NCBI RefSeq assembly: GCF_018613805.1
Contig: NZ_JAGGPL010000021.1
Span: 80,489-144,488 of the forward strand
DNA from: Arthrobacter sp. ISL-48
GTDB taxonomy: Bacteria; Actinomycetota; Actinomycetes; Actinomycetales; Micrococcaceae
Direction of reading: 5' to 3'
DNA length: 64,000 nucleotides
In this document: positions 43,645 to 52,715 of the stretch, piece after piece
Layout: every line of letters begins with the position of its first letter
Position numbering within the stretch: the first letter of the stretch is position 1
Made by a program: the position numbers and the translations under genes
The notes under the pieces: model-generated
What the model was told of the DNA's origin: nothing
Databases searched by the model: none
What the model saw: only the letters and a program-made list of their open reading frames with translations

Positions 43645-44862
43645 ATGGAAACCTTCCCGGCTGAATCGAAATTTGACCCACGAAACACTTCAGGCGCATG
43701 GACAGTGGAACATTCCCACACGATCACGTACGAGGTTCGCATTTGTAAGGGACTGCTCGATCTAGAAAACCCGGTGCTGGCTGAGTCGTGTCTTTCGAGG
43801 CAGGACCGGGAGCATCAGGTTCTTATCGTTCTCGATGACGCTGTGAACGAAATTTATCGGCAGGAGATCCACAGTTACTTCGTGCACTGGGGTCTGGTGC
43901 CTTCGTACATGGTTCTTGAAGGAAATGAGGGCACAAAAGACGTTGAATCAGCGATGAAAGTCGCCGCCCGGATCGGGGAGGTAGGGCTGCTGCGTCGCTC
44001 AGAAAAGGTCGTCGTAATCGGAGGCGGTGTGGTTATGGACGTGGTCGGGATGGCGGCCAGCCTGTTCCGGCGGGGAGTTCCCTATGTGCGGGTACCGACG
44101 ACGCTCCTTGGACAGGTCGATGCAGGCGTCGGTGTGAAAACAGGCGTGAACTATGGCGATCACAAGAACAGGTTGGGCACCTACTACGCGCCAGCCTGCT
44201 CTCTCATTGATCCTACTTTTCTCAGCTCGGTGCCTCATCGTCATATCGTTAATGGATTGGCCGAGGTCGTAAAGATGGCCTTGGTCAAAGATGCTGCGCT
44301 CTTCAACCTTCTTGAAAATTCACTGTTGCAGCTGTCCGGCGGCGGTTTTGGGTCCCACTCTCCAATTCACGGCGAGATCATCCGGCGCTCTGTATCTGGA
44401 ATGCTCGAGGAGTTGGAGCCAAATCTCCATGAATCCAATCTTGAGCGCATAGTCGACTTTGGCCATACTTTCAGCCCTTCCCTGGAGCTCATCGCGGATC
44501 CACCAGTTCTTCATGGAGAAGCAGTCGCCATTGACATGGCAGTATGTGTAGCTCTTTCCCATGACCGGAGACTTCTGACGGAACAGGAGGCCGTCCGCGT
44601 GTACCGGTTGCTGACGGGCATTGGACTGCCGGTCTCCGACGGACTTTTTACTCCCGAATTGCTTGTCAAGGCGCTGAACGACACCGTGAAACACCGGGAT
44701 GGCAAGCAACGGCTTCCATTGTTGATCGGGATCGGCAAGGCGGATTTCTTCAACGACGTCAGCTCATTCGAACTCCACAAGGCTGTCCGTTCGGTGAACA
44801 GGCTGGAAAAGCTAGCCGTCGGGCCGGTTCTGCCTGAGCAGAGACAGGCCGCAGAGGCATGA
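43645..44862 (+). CDS. Sugar-phosphate cyclase, 2-epi-5-epi-valiolone synthase type
   Basis: 405 residues from the ATG at 43645 (AAAGGA upstream; an in-frame ATG at 43579 is less likely). It belongs to the 3-dehydroquinate synthase fold. The NAD-binding part is VVVIGGGVVMDVVGMAASLF, and the stretch RRGVPYVRVPTTLLGQVDAG plus VGVKTGVNYGDHKNRLGTYY is characteristic of C7-cyclitol synthases (AcbC, ValA) rather than of AroB. Zinc ligands fit Glu in NGLAEVVKMA, His in DFGHTFSPSLE and His in VLHGEAVAIDM. These enzymes cyclise sedoheptulose 7-phosphate to 2-epi-5-epi-valiolone. It is the first gene of a 14-gene operon and its stop overlaps the kinase start (ATGA). The exact cyclase subtype (EEVS, EVS, DDGS) needs phylogeny. 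Confidence 0.88.
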   Translation: METFPAESKFDPRNTSGAWTVEHSHTITYEVRICKGLLDLENPVLAESCLSRQDREHQVLIVLDDAVNEIYRQEIHSYFVHWGLVPSYMVLEGNEGTKDVESAMKVAARIGEVGLLRRSEKVVVIGGGVVMDVVGMAASLFRRGVPYVRVPTTLLGQVDAGVGVKTGVNYGDHKNRLGTYYAPACSLIDPTFLSSVPHRHIVNGLAEVVKMALVKDAALFNLLENSLLQLSGGGFGSHSPIHGEIIRRSVSGMLEELEPNLHESNLERIVDFGHTFSPSLELIADPPVLHGEAVAIDMAVCVALSHDRRLLTEQEAVRVYRLLTGIGLPVSDGLFTPELLVKALNDTVKHRDGKQRLPLLIGIGKADFFNDVSSFELHKAVRSVNRLEKLAVGPVLPEQRQAAEA

Positions 44863-45929
44863 GCATTACCTGGCTCACTCCCCACGAGAAGGTGAATGGG
44901 CCCCACCGCCACGCCTCAAGCAGCGACACGATACTGGTAGTCGATGTCGGCGGAACTTGGATCCGTTCCGGAATGTGGAGAAGAGGCTTGGGTCTACTGC
45001 CCGAGTCGATTCGTAAGGTTCCCACGGCTTCCTACTTGGACAAGGAACACGCCGACCCTTTGGGCTGCCAACTGCTCGGCATGCTCATGAAGTTGGTCCC
45101 TCCCGGCACCGTGAGGGCCAGCATCAGCCTGGGTGCGGCCATAAACCACACTCAAGGAACTCTTTATGCCTCTGCACCCCTGTCTGGCTCCGACATGTTG
45201 GCGTTCCCGATCATTCAGAAGTTGAGAGAGACCCGCCCAGAGACCGAGTGGCATGTGGTTAACGATGTCACGGCAGCACTTTTGGCATACCAGGACTCTG
45301 CACCGGATGCTTCCCGTGACAAGGTTTTGGTGACGACCGTAAGCACCGGTATAGCGAGCAGACTGTATCTTCCCGATCTGGGTGGGGTGCCGCTCGACGC
45401 GGCGGGGTTGCAGGGCGAAATAGGTCACTTGCCAGCCGTTAGCGATTCTTGCCTGGAGCTGATGTGCGATTGCGGGGAGCTGAATCACGTCGCCTCATAC
45501 TCAAGCGGTCCCGGTATAGAGCAAGTCGCTCGGTTGCTCATGCAGGAACGTCCATTGGAGTCAGGGCATTCCATGATGTCCCAGTGGTCGGATCGCTCGG
45601 AGTTTGAAGAGGGCTTTGCAGACGCACTTGACGGAGCTGACCCTTTCGCTCTCCTCATTCTCTCGATGGCGACACAACCGTTGGCCGACGTCTTTTCTTA
45701 CGCGCTCACCATAGACCCTTCAATCGATCGGCTGGTGCTCGTTGGTGGAGTGATCGAGGCAATTGGAAGCCACTACCGGGATGCATTGCTGACCCGTATG
45801 ACAGCTAAAGGCGTGTACCTGACGTCCGTACTCTCGCCCGACTGGGTTTCCTCGAAAATTACAACGTCGGCCAGCGACTCCAGCACAAATCTTGTTGGCG
45901 CAGCATTATCTTCCGAGAACCGACGGTAG
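44859..45929 (+). CDS. ROK-family kinase, probable C7-cyclitol kinase
   Basis: 356 residues. The ATP/phosphate-binding DVGGTWIRSG lies at the start, the catalytic Asp is in HVVNDVTAALLAY, LQGEIGHLP carries the ROK Glu-x-x-His, and CDCGELNHVASYSSGPGIEQ corresponds to the zinc-binding CxCG segment, though the third Cys is replaced by His. ROK members phosphorylate sugars; ValC and AcbM do the same to valiolone-type cyclitols at C7. Directly after the cyclase, overlapping by ATGA, it is the expected second step. Confidence 0.83.
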   Translation: MSITWLTPHEKVNGPHRHASSSDTILVVDVGGTWIRSGMWRRGLGLLPESIRKVPTASYLDKEHADPLGCQLLGMLMKLVPPGTVRASISLGAAINHTQGTLYASAPLSGSDMLAFPIIQKLRETRPETEWHVVNDVTAALLAYQDSAPDASRDKVLVTTVSTGIASRLYLPDLGGVPLDAAGLQGEIGHLPAVSDSCLELMCDCGELNHVASYSSGPGIEQVARLLMQERPLESGHSMMSQWSDRSEFEEGFADALDGADPFALLILSMATQPLADVFSYALTIDPSIDRLVLVGGVIEAIGSHYRDALLTRMTAKGVYLTSVLSPDWVSSKITTSASDSSTNLVGAALSSENRR

Positions 45930-45940
45930 GAAAGGGTTCA

Positions 45941-47017
45941 GTGAGCACCTGCAGCACCGGCGTTTCCACGGCGATCCTCCGATCCCCGTCAAACACCTTC
46001 ACCCTCGAGCGCAGTATGCCCCCATCAATGAAGGAAGCAGGTATCCATCTTGATGTCTTGTTCGCAGGGCTTTGCGGTACAGACATACAGATAATCCGCG
46101 GCATGCGCGAAGAATCGGCGCAGATTCTCGGCCATGAGGCACTCTGCGCTGTGGCCGCGATTGACCCTGGCGCCAAGACAGAACTAGTGCCGGGCGAACT
46201 GGTGATCATAAATCCTACATCCGCCGAGGATCCTACGTTCCTTCTCGGTCACAACAGTCCTGGAGTATTTCAGTCACGGTTGTCGATTCCGCAGCGCATA
46301 CTTGACCTTGGTCAGGTGATACCTCTCAAGGAAGGACCCACGTCAAGGTTAGCAGTACTCATTGAGCCCTTGGCATGTGTACTGTACTCGCTTTCCATAG
46401 TGCGCTCAGTAGGTCTGCGGCGCTTTGTCATATTTGGTGACGGAGTCATCGGGAACCTTTATGCGCTGATGCTCCAAAGGTGTGGCTATCCTGCTGCTGA
46501 TATTCGCGTTGTGTCCCGTCTGGACTTCGACACGATCAACCCGTCTGGCATATTCCCCGACACGGACACTCCTGCCGGAGTGATCCTTGCGACGCCACGA
46601 GACTCGACACTGAACTGCTTATCAGCCGCTCTGGATGAGGCACCGCCGGGAAGCCTTATCGATGTGATCGGCGGTTTCCAGCCGCCGGCTCAAGGGCCCT
46701 ACCTCAGAATTTTTGAGACACGAGCATCAAATGTTTGTGGTAATCCATCCACCGCCAGCACTTTCACCCTCTTGGGCGGAAAAGGAGAACTGTCGGTAAC
46801 CGGGCACAGGGGCGTATCGGCCAAACATCTGACGGCATCCGCACAAATACTGAAACAGGATCCGAACCGCTTCAAGCAGCTGCTTACTCATTGTGTTTCC
46901 CCTATGGCTGCGGTTCGCTATTTCAACCATCTTTCCGAGGGAGGAAGCCGAAACTTGAACGACCGGCCCCTCAAAAAACTTGTAATCGATATGCAGATGG
47001 GTCTGGTTTCCGAATGA
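45941..47017 (+). CDS. Medium-chain dehydrogenase/reductase 1
   Basis: 358 residues from GTG 45941 (GGAAAGG six bases before). An MDR fold: the catalytic-zinc Cys is in FAGLCGTDIQ, His-Glu in ILGHEALCAV, and a third ligand region near IEPLACVLYSL. The nucleotide site is FVIFGDGVIGNLYALM, with Asp in place of the usual second Gly. The structural-zinc Cys cluster is absent. Such enzymes oxidise or reduce a secondary alcohol of the ring with NAD(P). It overlaps the next gene by ATGA. The substrate is presumably a cyclitol or its phosphate. Confidence 0.8.
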   Translation: MSTCSTGVSTAILRSPSNTFTLERSMPPSMKEAGIHLDVLFAGLCGTDIQIIRGMREESAQILGHEALCAVAAIDPGAKTELVPGELVIINPTSAEDPTFLLGHNSPGVFQSRLSIPQRILDLGQVIPLKEGPTSRLAVLIEPLACVLYSLSIVRSVGLRRFVIFGDGVIGNLYALMLQRCGYPAADIRVVSRLDFDTINPSGIFPDTDTPAGVILATPRDSTLNCLSAALDEAPPGSLIDVIGGFQPPAQGPYLRIFETRASNVCGNPSTASTFTLLGGKGELSVTGHRGVSAKHLTASAQILKQDPNRFKQLLTHCVSPMAAVRYFNHLSEGGSRNLNDRPLKKLVIDMQMGLVSE

Positions 47018-47775
47018 ACCGTGACGAGGATAACAACCGCAATTCGGCCCGCGCCGTTGTGGTGGGAGGTTCAACAGGAGTCGGTCATGGGATAGCCCAA
47101 GGCCTGATACGGGCAGGTTACACAGTTGACATCGTCAGCAGAAGCGAGCCGAAAGGTCTCGGCCCCAATGCACGCTGGCACCAGTGCGATCTACGTGATC
47201 AGGCCGCGACCTCCCGGACCATGCAGAGCCTTGCAGTCGAGCCACTTGATGTGTTCTGTTTTGCCGCCGCCTACTACGGCGAGGCCCGCAAAAAGATGGC
47301 GGAGACGACCGAGCTCGAGTGGGCACGACAAGTGCAGGTGATGATGCACGGATTGTGGACGGGGCTTCATAGCTGCCTTCCGGCACTGCTGGATGGGGGC
47401 GACGGCTTATTGATCAGTGTTTCCTCGGAGGTCGTTTACAACTTCGGCCCGGACAGGAGCGGTTACGCCGCGGTGAAAGCCGCAGCGTCCGCACTCGTTC
47501 GGTCTGTTGCCCAGGAATACGACGCGAAGGATTTGCGCGTCGTGGAGTTGTTGCCCTCAGGAATGGTGGATTCACCAGGTATCAGGAGCCGGCGCCCGTC
47601 CCAGTTCGACTACACGGGCTATATGACCCCGGATAAATTTGGGGCGATCGGCCATCACCTTGGCACGACCAAGGGCAGGACCGACGCGGGGAAGGTTTTG
47701 GCGGTAGCTGCGGACGGTACCTGGACAGAAGTTACCGAAGGGTCAATGCCTAGCTCCCAGAGTGGCAGCCGATGA
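47014..47775 (+). CDS. Short-chain dehydrogenase/reductase 1
   Basis: 253 residues from the ATG at 47014, inside the previous stop. A Rossmann start AVVVGGSTGVGHGIAQGLI (G-x3-G-x-G), Asp in HQCDLRDQ, a Ser pair in LLISVSSEVV, and the catalytic Y-x3-K in YAAVKAAASALV. It acts on a hydroxyl or keto group of a small substrate. The end overlaps the next gene (47772). Confidence 0.85.
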   Translation: MNRDEDNNRNSARAVVVGGSTGVGHGIAQGLIRAGYTVDIVSRSEPKGLGPNARWHQCDLRDQAATSRTMQSLAVEPLDVFCFAAAYYGEARKKMAETTELEWARQVQVMMHGLWTGLHSCLPALLDGGDGLLISVSSEVVYNFGPDRSGYAAVKAAASALVRSVAQEYDAKDLRVVELLPSGMVDSPGIRSRRPSQFDYTGYMTPDKFGAIGHHLGTTKGRTDAGKVLAVAADGTWTEVTEGSMPSSQSGSR

Positions 47776-48587
47776 TGGGTGCGGACAAGAAGGTTCCACT
47801 CGGATTGACTTCGTGGCGTCTACCTGGAACCACGTTCGGCGCCCCGAGCATTGCCGCGCAGGCTGGCGTCAAGCGTCTTCAGATCGATGTTGGCGGGGGA
47901 TCCCGGGGACCTGTTCTGCATTCGGCGGAGCACATAACCACGCTTCAGGACCACGCAAACTCGGCCGGGGTTCAGATCACTGCCGTGGCGGTCAATCGGC
48001 TGAATGACCTGGGGATTAATAGCGTTGACAGTTCTGCAGTTGCGCGGGCGGTGGATTTCGCCAAGATGTCCCTGGGCACCGCCCATGCCCTCGGCGTCCA
48101 GACGATTCTTATCCCAAGCTTTCGGCAAAGCTCAATAGATACGGATGACGACCTGCTACGGACTGTCGATTTTCTGCGCATCATCTGCGATGAAGCTGCA
48201 TCCGCGCGCATTGAGGTTGCTACGGAAAACGTCTTGACGGCACCACAGCTAGTGAAGCTTCTGCAGATGGTCGGCCGCACCAACCTCAGAGTGCAGGGAG
48301 ATGTTGGCAATCTTGCACTCCACGGCGTGGATCTTCCTTCCTATTGCGAGGCAGCGCGAGCGTCATTGCTGGGCGAATGGCATTTGAAGGATTTTCCCAA
48401 GTCGCCGCTGGAAAATTGCCAACTAGGGGCAGGGATGGCAGAAGTTGCTGGGGCGATGGCAACACTTCTGCGCCTCAAGTATGCCCGATCGTTTGTCATT
48501 GAAACGGATCATCGACACGCAACCCTCTCCGAGATCCGTGAAGACATTACCTGGGTGCAAAACACCCTTACTCAACTAGAAAGGTAG
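47772..48587 (+). CDS. Sugar-phosphate isomerase/epimerase-like TIM barrel
   Basis: 271 residues of the AP-endonuclease-2 / xylose-isomerase-like fold: LGLTSWRLPGTTFG, VKRLQIDVGGGSRGPVL, the metal Glu in IEVATENVLTAPQLV, Asp in LRVQGDVGNLALHG, His in LLGEWHLKDFP and Glu in FVIETDHRH. These are the metal-binding residues of this family (for example inosose isomerases/dehydratases). In the cyclitol setting it probably epimerises or dehydrates a keto-cyclitol; which reaction cannot be told from sequence. Confidence 0.8.
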   Translation: MMGADKKVPLGLTSWRLPGTTFGAPSIAAQAGVKRLQIDVGGGSRGPVLHSAEHITTLQDHANSAGVQITAVAVNRLNDLGINSVDSSAVARAVDFAKMSLGTAHALGVQTILIPSFRQSSIDTDDDLLRTVDFLRIICDEAASARIEVATENVLTAPQLVKLLQMVGRTNLRVQGDVGNLALHGVDLPSYCEAARASLLGEWHLKDFPKSPLENCQLGAGMAEVAGAMATLLRLKYARSFVIETDHRHATLSEIREDITWVQNTLTQLER

Positions 48588-48593
48588 GACCAG

Positions 48594-49268
48594 ATGCGAA
48601 CACAATTCGATGCAATCCTGTTCGATATGGATGGCACTCTCGTAGATTCCACTGCTGTCGTGGAAAGGACCTGGAGGAACTTCGCGGCATTTCACGGTCT
48701 TGACGACGAAACAGTCATAGGACACGCACACGGGCGTCCCACAGCGGAAACCGTGTCATTCTTCATCGGGAATCCGGAGCTAGCAGAAAGCGAAACCGCC
48801 CGAATCACACATGCTGAGAGCATCGACACCGACGGAGTCACTGAAATCCCCGGTGCGGCTGCAGTCCTGGAGGCTCTTGCCGACCAGAAATGGGCCGTTG
48901 TCACCTCCGCTGGCACTGACGTGGCGAGGGCCCGCATGAAGGCATGTGGGCTAGTGCTGCCGGAAGTTTTTGTCACCGTCGAGGACATCAAGGTGGGCAA
49001 GCCGCACCCTGAAGGCTACCTGCTGGCATGCACGCGCCTTGGAGTTGACCCTCAGCGCTGTCTGGTATTTGAGGATGCCGGACCTGGGATCGCGGCGGGG
49101 CTGGCGTCTGGCGCGTCGGTGGTCGTCGTCGGCGGCTACCAGGGGAGCGAAACGGCCGGACTACACACCATCTCCGATTTCACGGATGTAGTTGTCGAAC
49201 CCGGAGTGGTGCGCCTGTCTCAGGAGAACCGTTCCGACCTCTATCGCAAAGTGGCGTCGGTGGGATGA
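48594..49268 (+). CDS. HAD-family phosphatase/phosphoglucomutase-like
   Basis: 224 residues. HAD motif I is LFDMDGTLVDST, motif II is WAVVTSAGTDVARARM, motif III is the Lys in VEDIKVGKPHPEGY, and motif IV is LVFEDAGPGIAAGLASG. The four-helix cap follows motif I. It is closest in look to GPP/GS1-like and beta-phosphoglucomutase-like HADs, which remove or move phosphate on sugars. It likely removes the C7 phosphate added by the ROK kinase or acts on another sugar phosphate of the pathway. GGTAGGA precedes the ATG and the end overlaps the next gene by ATGA. Confidence 0.87.
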   Translation: MRTQFDAILFDMDGTLVDSTAVVERTWRNFAAFHGLDDETVIGHAHGRPTAETVSFFIGNPELAESETARITHAESIDTDGVTEIPGAAAVLEALADQKWAVVTSAGTDVARARMKACGLVLPEVFVTVEDIKVGKPHPEGYLLACTRLGVDPQRCLVFEDAGPGIAAGLASGASVVVVGGYQGSETAGLHTISDFTDVVVEPGVVRLSQENRSDLYRKVASVG

Positions 49269-50563
49269 CTCAGACAACCGCAGGCCTGCGATGGCACCGG
49301 AAACCGGCCAGCCGCGACAAACCGTGGGTAGTGCATGTGAACACCACTGCAACAGGCGGGGGAGTGGCAGAGCTGCTCGAAGTGCTGACAGTTGACGAGC
49401 GGGACAGCCCGTATGAATCAGGGTGGCTTCTCCTTGAAGCACCTGCGGAGTTCTTTCACTTCACCAAGAATCTCCATCACTTGTTCCATGGAGGCGGCAA
49501 ACCCTCTCTCCTCCAAAGCGAATCCGCCGCTATTTACAGAGGGGTGTTCCTCGCTCCGTTCAGCGATCTGCTTAGTTCTCTTCAGCCGGGGGATACCGTC
49601 GTGCTCCATGACGCCCAGACACTGGGCCTGGCGAGTGCTCTGACACCTTTCGGCGTCCGAATTGTCTGGCACTGCCACGTTGGCTCTGCTGAGGATGGAC
49701 CAGCGAAAGCTGCACTGTGGTCATTTTTCGCACCCGATCTGGCGAAAGTCGATGCCATTGCTGTTACCCGGCGGGAATATCTTTCGGGGGCAGGTGTGGA
49801 CATAAAAATCCGCGAGGTATCACCAGCAATTGATCCGCGGTCCCCCAAAAATCGTCCCCTGCCCAAGTCGACGCAAAAAGAACTCCTAGACGGTCTGGGG
49901 CTCCACGGTCCTTGCCGCAGGCCCGTGGGCTACAGGCTGTGGCAGGAGGAACCCCTGCCCCAGGACGCCTCAGTTGTCCTCCAAGTATCAAGGTGGGACC
50001 CGCTCAAAGACATGATAGGAGTCTTGGGTTGCGCCCACGCACTCCCCGCAGAAACTCATCTCATCCTGTGCGGCCCGGATCCTGACGAAATCTCCGATGA
50101 CCCGGAGGGAGGGGAACAACTCCAACTTGTCCTCGACGCACGCTCAGGGTTGGAACCTCATCTGAAACGCCGGGTGCATGTGCTGGCGCTCTCGCTCCAA
50201 GACAGCACCCTGAACGCGCTACGTGTAAACGCCCTCCAGCGCCGAGCCGACGTAGTGGTGCAAAAAAGCATCCAGGAGGGCTTCGGCCTGACAGCCACCG
50301 AAGCAATGCACAAAGGAAAGCCCGTCGTCGCCACCCGGGTTGGCGGGATGATCGACCAGATTCAGGACGGTCAAAACGGGATCCTGATTGATCCCGCTAA
50401 TGCAGAAGAGTTCTCCTCGGCGGTGCGAAGACTCATTGACGACCCGGGCATCCGCGCTGGCCTCGGCCAAGCCGCGGCCCGATCAGTAAGTGAGCAGTAT
50501 TTGATGCCTCGCCTCGTGGAGGACTACCGACGTCACCTCATAGCAAGGAAGAAAACAATATGA
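49265..50563 (+). CDS. GT4 glycosyltransferase of the trehalose synthase (TreT) type
   Basis: 432 residues. WVVHVNTTATGGGVAELLEV is the signature start of TreT-like enzymes, which make trehalose from NDP-glucose and glucose. The middle carries VWHCHVGSAED, and the donor domain has VVLQVSRWDPLKDMIGVL, then SIQEGFGLTATEAMHKGKPV with E-x7-E. In this operon it could join a cyclitol to a sugar, or an NDP-cyclitol to an acceptor, to give a trehalose-like pseudodisaccharide. Validoxylamine is made by an OtsA-like GT20 enzyme, so a TreT-type enzyme here would be a different solution. Confidence 0.83.
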   Translation: MTQTTAGLRWHRKPASRDKPWVVHVNTTATGGGVAELLEVLTVDERDSPYESGWLLLEAPAEFFHFTKNLHHLFHGGGKPSLLQSESAAIYRGVFLAPFSDLLSSLQPGDTVVLHDAQTLGLASALTPFGVRIVWHCHVGSAEDGPAKAALWSFFAPDLAKVDAIAVTRREYLSGAGVDIKIREVSPAIDPRSPKNRPLPKSTQKELLDGLGLHGPCRRPVGYRLWQEEPLPQDASVVLQVSRWDPLKDMIGVLGCAHALPAETHLILCGPDPDEISDDPEGGEQLQLVLDARSGLEPHLKRRVHVLALSLQDSTLNALRVNALQRRADVVVQKSIQEGFGLTATEAMHKGKPVVATRVGGMIDQIQDGQNGILIDPANAEEFSSAVRRLIDDPGIRAGLGQAAARSVSEQYLMPRLVEDYRRHLIARKKTI

Positions 50564-51327
50564 CTGGGTCAAGATCCGCAATCATCACCGGTGGCTTCGG
50601 GCAGATAGGTGATGCTATTGCCACCGAGCTTCTGGAATCAGGGTTAGTTGATCAAATTTGGTGCCTTGACAGTCGAGTGCCAGATGTTGGAACAGATCCA
50701 CGCGTGCGGTATATCCAAGTGGATCTGTCCGGGGAACAAGAGATGGAGCAGGTCAGGGCTCAACTCCCGGACAGGATCTGCATGCTTATTAATGCTGTGG
50801 GAGGTGAGCGACGTCCGTCCGTTGCTGCCGTCCAGGATAAGAGCTGGCCTCCCTCAGCCGTGTGGGACGACATCACAGTCCTGAACATGGGCCTCCCATA
50901 TCGAGTCACCGAGCGGCTTCATGACCGTATCGAGGACGGCGGCACCATTTGCAACATCAGCTCTATTGCCGCGGGGATGCCTTGGGTGGTGTCTCCTGCA
51001 TACGGGGCCGCGAAAGCTGCACTGGAGCACTGGGGTAAGTCGCTCGCCGTTGTATTAGCCCCCCGCGGGATCCGCGTCAACGCGGTCCGGCCCGGCTTCG
51101 TCTGGAGCAGGCAATGGGCGGAGGTGTCCCGTCAGGAATTCGACGAGGTGGTAAGGGACAGAGTCCCCTTGGCACAGGTATCAACAGGCGAACGCGTTAG
51201 CAAGGAACAGACGCCTGGGGACATAGCGAAGGTCGTCGCCTTCCTATGTTCCAGTGCGGCGAAACACCTTACAGGGCAGACACTCGATGTAGACGGTGGT
51301 GCGGCTCTTGCGCGCGCACCGCGGTGA
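50560..51327 (+). CDS. Short-chain dehydrogenase/reductase 2
   Basis: 255 residues. AIITGGFGQIGDAIATELL gives the G-x3-G-x-G NAD(P) site, LINAVGG the NxxG position, the catalytic Ser is in ICNISSIAAGM, and YGAAKAALEHW is Y-x3-K. The end (LTGQTLDVDGGAALARAP) is the classical SDR C-terminus. Classical SDRs are tetrameric reductases or oxidases of secondary alcohols. It overlaps the GT4 gene by ATGA. A 140-base gap follows it, the only large one within the operon. Confidence 0.88.
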   Translation: MTGSRSAIITGGFGQIGDAIATELLESGLVDQIWCLDSRVPDVGTDPRVRYIQVDLSGEQEMEQVRAQLPDRICMLINAVGGERRPSVAAVQDKSWPPSAVWDDITVLNMGLPYRVTERLHDRIEDGGTICNISSIAAGMPWVVSPAYGAAKAALEHWGKSLAVVLAPRGIRVNAVRPGFVWSRQWAEVSRQEFDEVVRDRVPLAQVSTGERVSKEQTPGDIAKVVAFLCSSAAKHLTGQTLDVDGGAALARAPR

Positions 51328-51467
51328 CTCTGAAATTCGGGTCAAAACCGGCAACCGTCTGGGCCCACTAGGCACATGCACAATCCCGCGTCCAGCCTCC
51401 ATCGAAGTACACGCTATATGTCGGCGCAGCAGCCTACCCATGCTGAGAGATGTCGAGAAGGCTGACC

Positions 51468-52715
51468 ATGACAACACAAAATAGTCTCCTCGTTGAACAA
51501 TGGCAGTCTTACCGTGGAGAGGGGGTGCGGCTGTTCGACGGTGCCAGTTCCTATATCGACTGCGCTTCGGGCACCTTCAACCTTTCACTCGGCTATTCGA
51601 ATGCGGAAGTGACGAGCGCGCTCCACGAGCAGATCGATCGCTGTTCCCACCTTTCCTCGGAGCTTACAAAGGAAAAGACTTCGGCCATTTTCGAGTCGCT
51701 GAAAGAATTTTTACCCCCGCACATTGCGGCGTTCTGGTTCCGGGACATTATCGGTTCTTCGGCCACCGAATGTGCCATTAGGATCGCCCAAAAAGCCACC
51801 GGCCGTTCGGGCATTGTGTCGTTGTTCCTGTCACATCACGGACAGACTGTAGGAGCAGCAGGCGTTTCGGGAAATGCTTTCCGGCAGGCAAGCTTCTCCC
51901 TTCCCTTTGTCGGTTCTTTGAAGATACCGGCACCGGACTGTTTGAACTGTTTCTATGAAAAAAACCCCGACTCATGCAACATGCTGTGCGCCAGAAGGCT
52001 CGACGATTTTCTTGAATATGCCTCTAATGGTCAAGTAGCAGCAGTAATCATCGAACCTGTTCTGGGTAACGGCGGAAACATTGTGCCTCCTCCGGACTAC
52101 TTCAAGACGCTCCGGGAAGTATGCGATCAGAACGAGATACTCATCATCGCCGACGAGGTACAAACTGGGTTCGGCAGAACGGGGAGCTTCTTTGCCAGCA
52201 ACGGTTTTGCCAAGGATCTTCGCCCCGACATCATTACCTTCGGGAAAGGCGCTGGCGGAGTGGGTATCCCGGCAGCCGGAGTGGTCATGCGCGCCGAACT
52301 AGACGTGCTTGAGCCATGGGAACACTCGACAACCTCCGGCGCAAATCCGCTAGCCCTCGCCGCGATGGATGCGACTATCGCCTACATCAAGAATCATCAC
52401 GTGCTCCAAAACGTGCAAGTCGCTGGATCGGCCCTGAAACAAGGACTGCATGAACTCGAGACCGAATACCCGATTATGCGAAACGTCCGCGGCGTCGGGC
52501 TCATGCTTGGTTTCGATCTTCCAAATTCAGAAACAACATCCCTCTTCATCAGCATTGCGAAGAGCCACGGACTGATCCTTCGCGGAAGCCGCTACGGATT
52601 CGGACACACGATCAAAGTCAGACCACCGCTGATCATCAGCAACGACGAAGTCGACGAAATCCTCGTCTCCCTACGATCGGCCCTGGCCGACCTCTCGATA
52701 AGGAAAACGGCATGA
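51468..52715 (+). CDS. PLP-dependent class III aminotransferase
   Basis: 415 residues from the ATG at 51468. The cofactor motifs are IGSSATECAIRIA, VIIEPVLGNGGNIV, ADEVQTGFGRTG with the PLP Asp, and the Schiff-base Lys in IITFGKGAGGVG. An unusual Cys-rich insertion (CLNCFYEKNPDSCNMLCARR) lies near residue 150. Class III enzymes transfer an amino group from a donor such as glutamate or alanine to a ketone or aldehyde. Its presence predicts an amino group on the cyclitol or its partner sugar (an aminocyclitol). It is coupled to the following MDR gene by ATGA. Confidence 0.9.
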   Translation: MTTQNSLLVEQWQSYRGEGVRLFDGASSYIDCASGTFNLSLGYSNAEVTSALHEQIDRCSHLSSELTKEKTSAIFESLKEFLPPHIAAFWFRDIIGSSATECAIRIAQKATGRSGIVSLFLSHHGQTVGAAGVSGNAFRQASFSLPFVGSLKIPAPDCLNCFYEKNPDSCNMLCARRLDDFLEYASNGQVAAVIIEPVLGNGGNIVPPPDYFKTLREVCDQNEILIIADEVQTGFGRTGSFFASNGFAKDLRPDIITFGKGAGGVGIPAAGVVMRAELDVLEPWEHSTTSGANPLALAAMDATIAYIKNHHVLQNVQVAGSALKQGLHELETEYPIMRNVRGVGLMLGFDLPNSETTSLFISIAKSHGLILRGSRYGFGHTIKVRPPLIISNDEVDEILVSLRSALADLSIRKTA

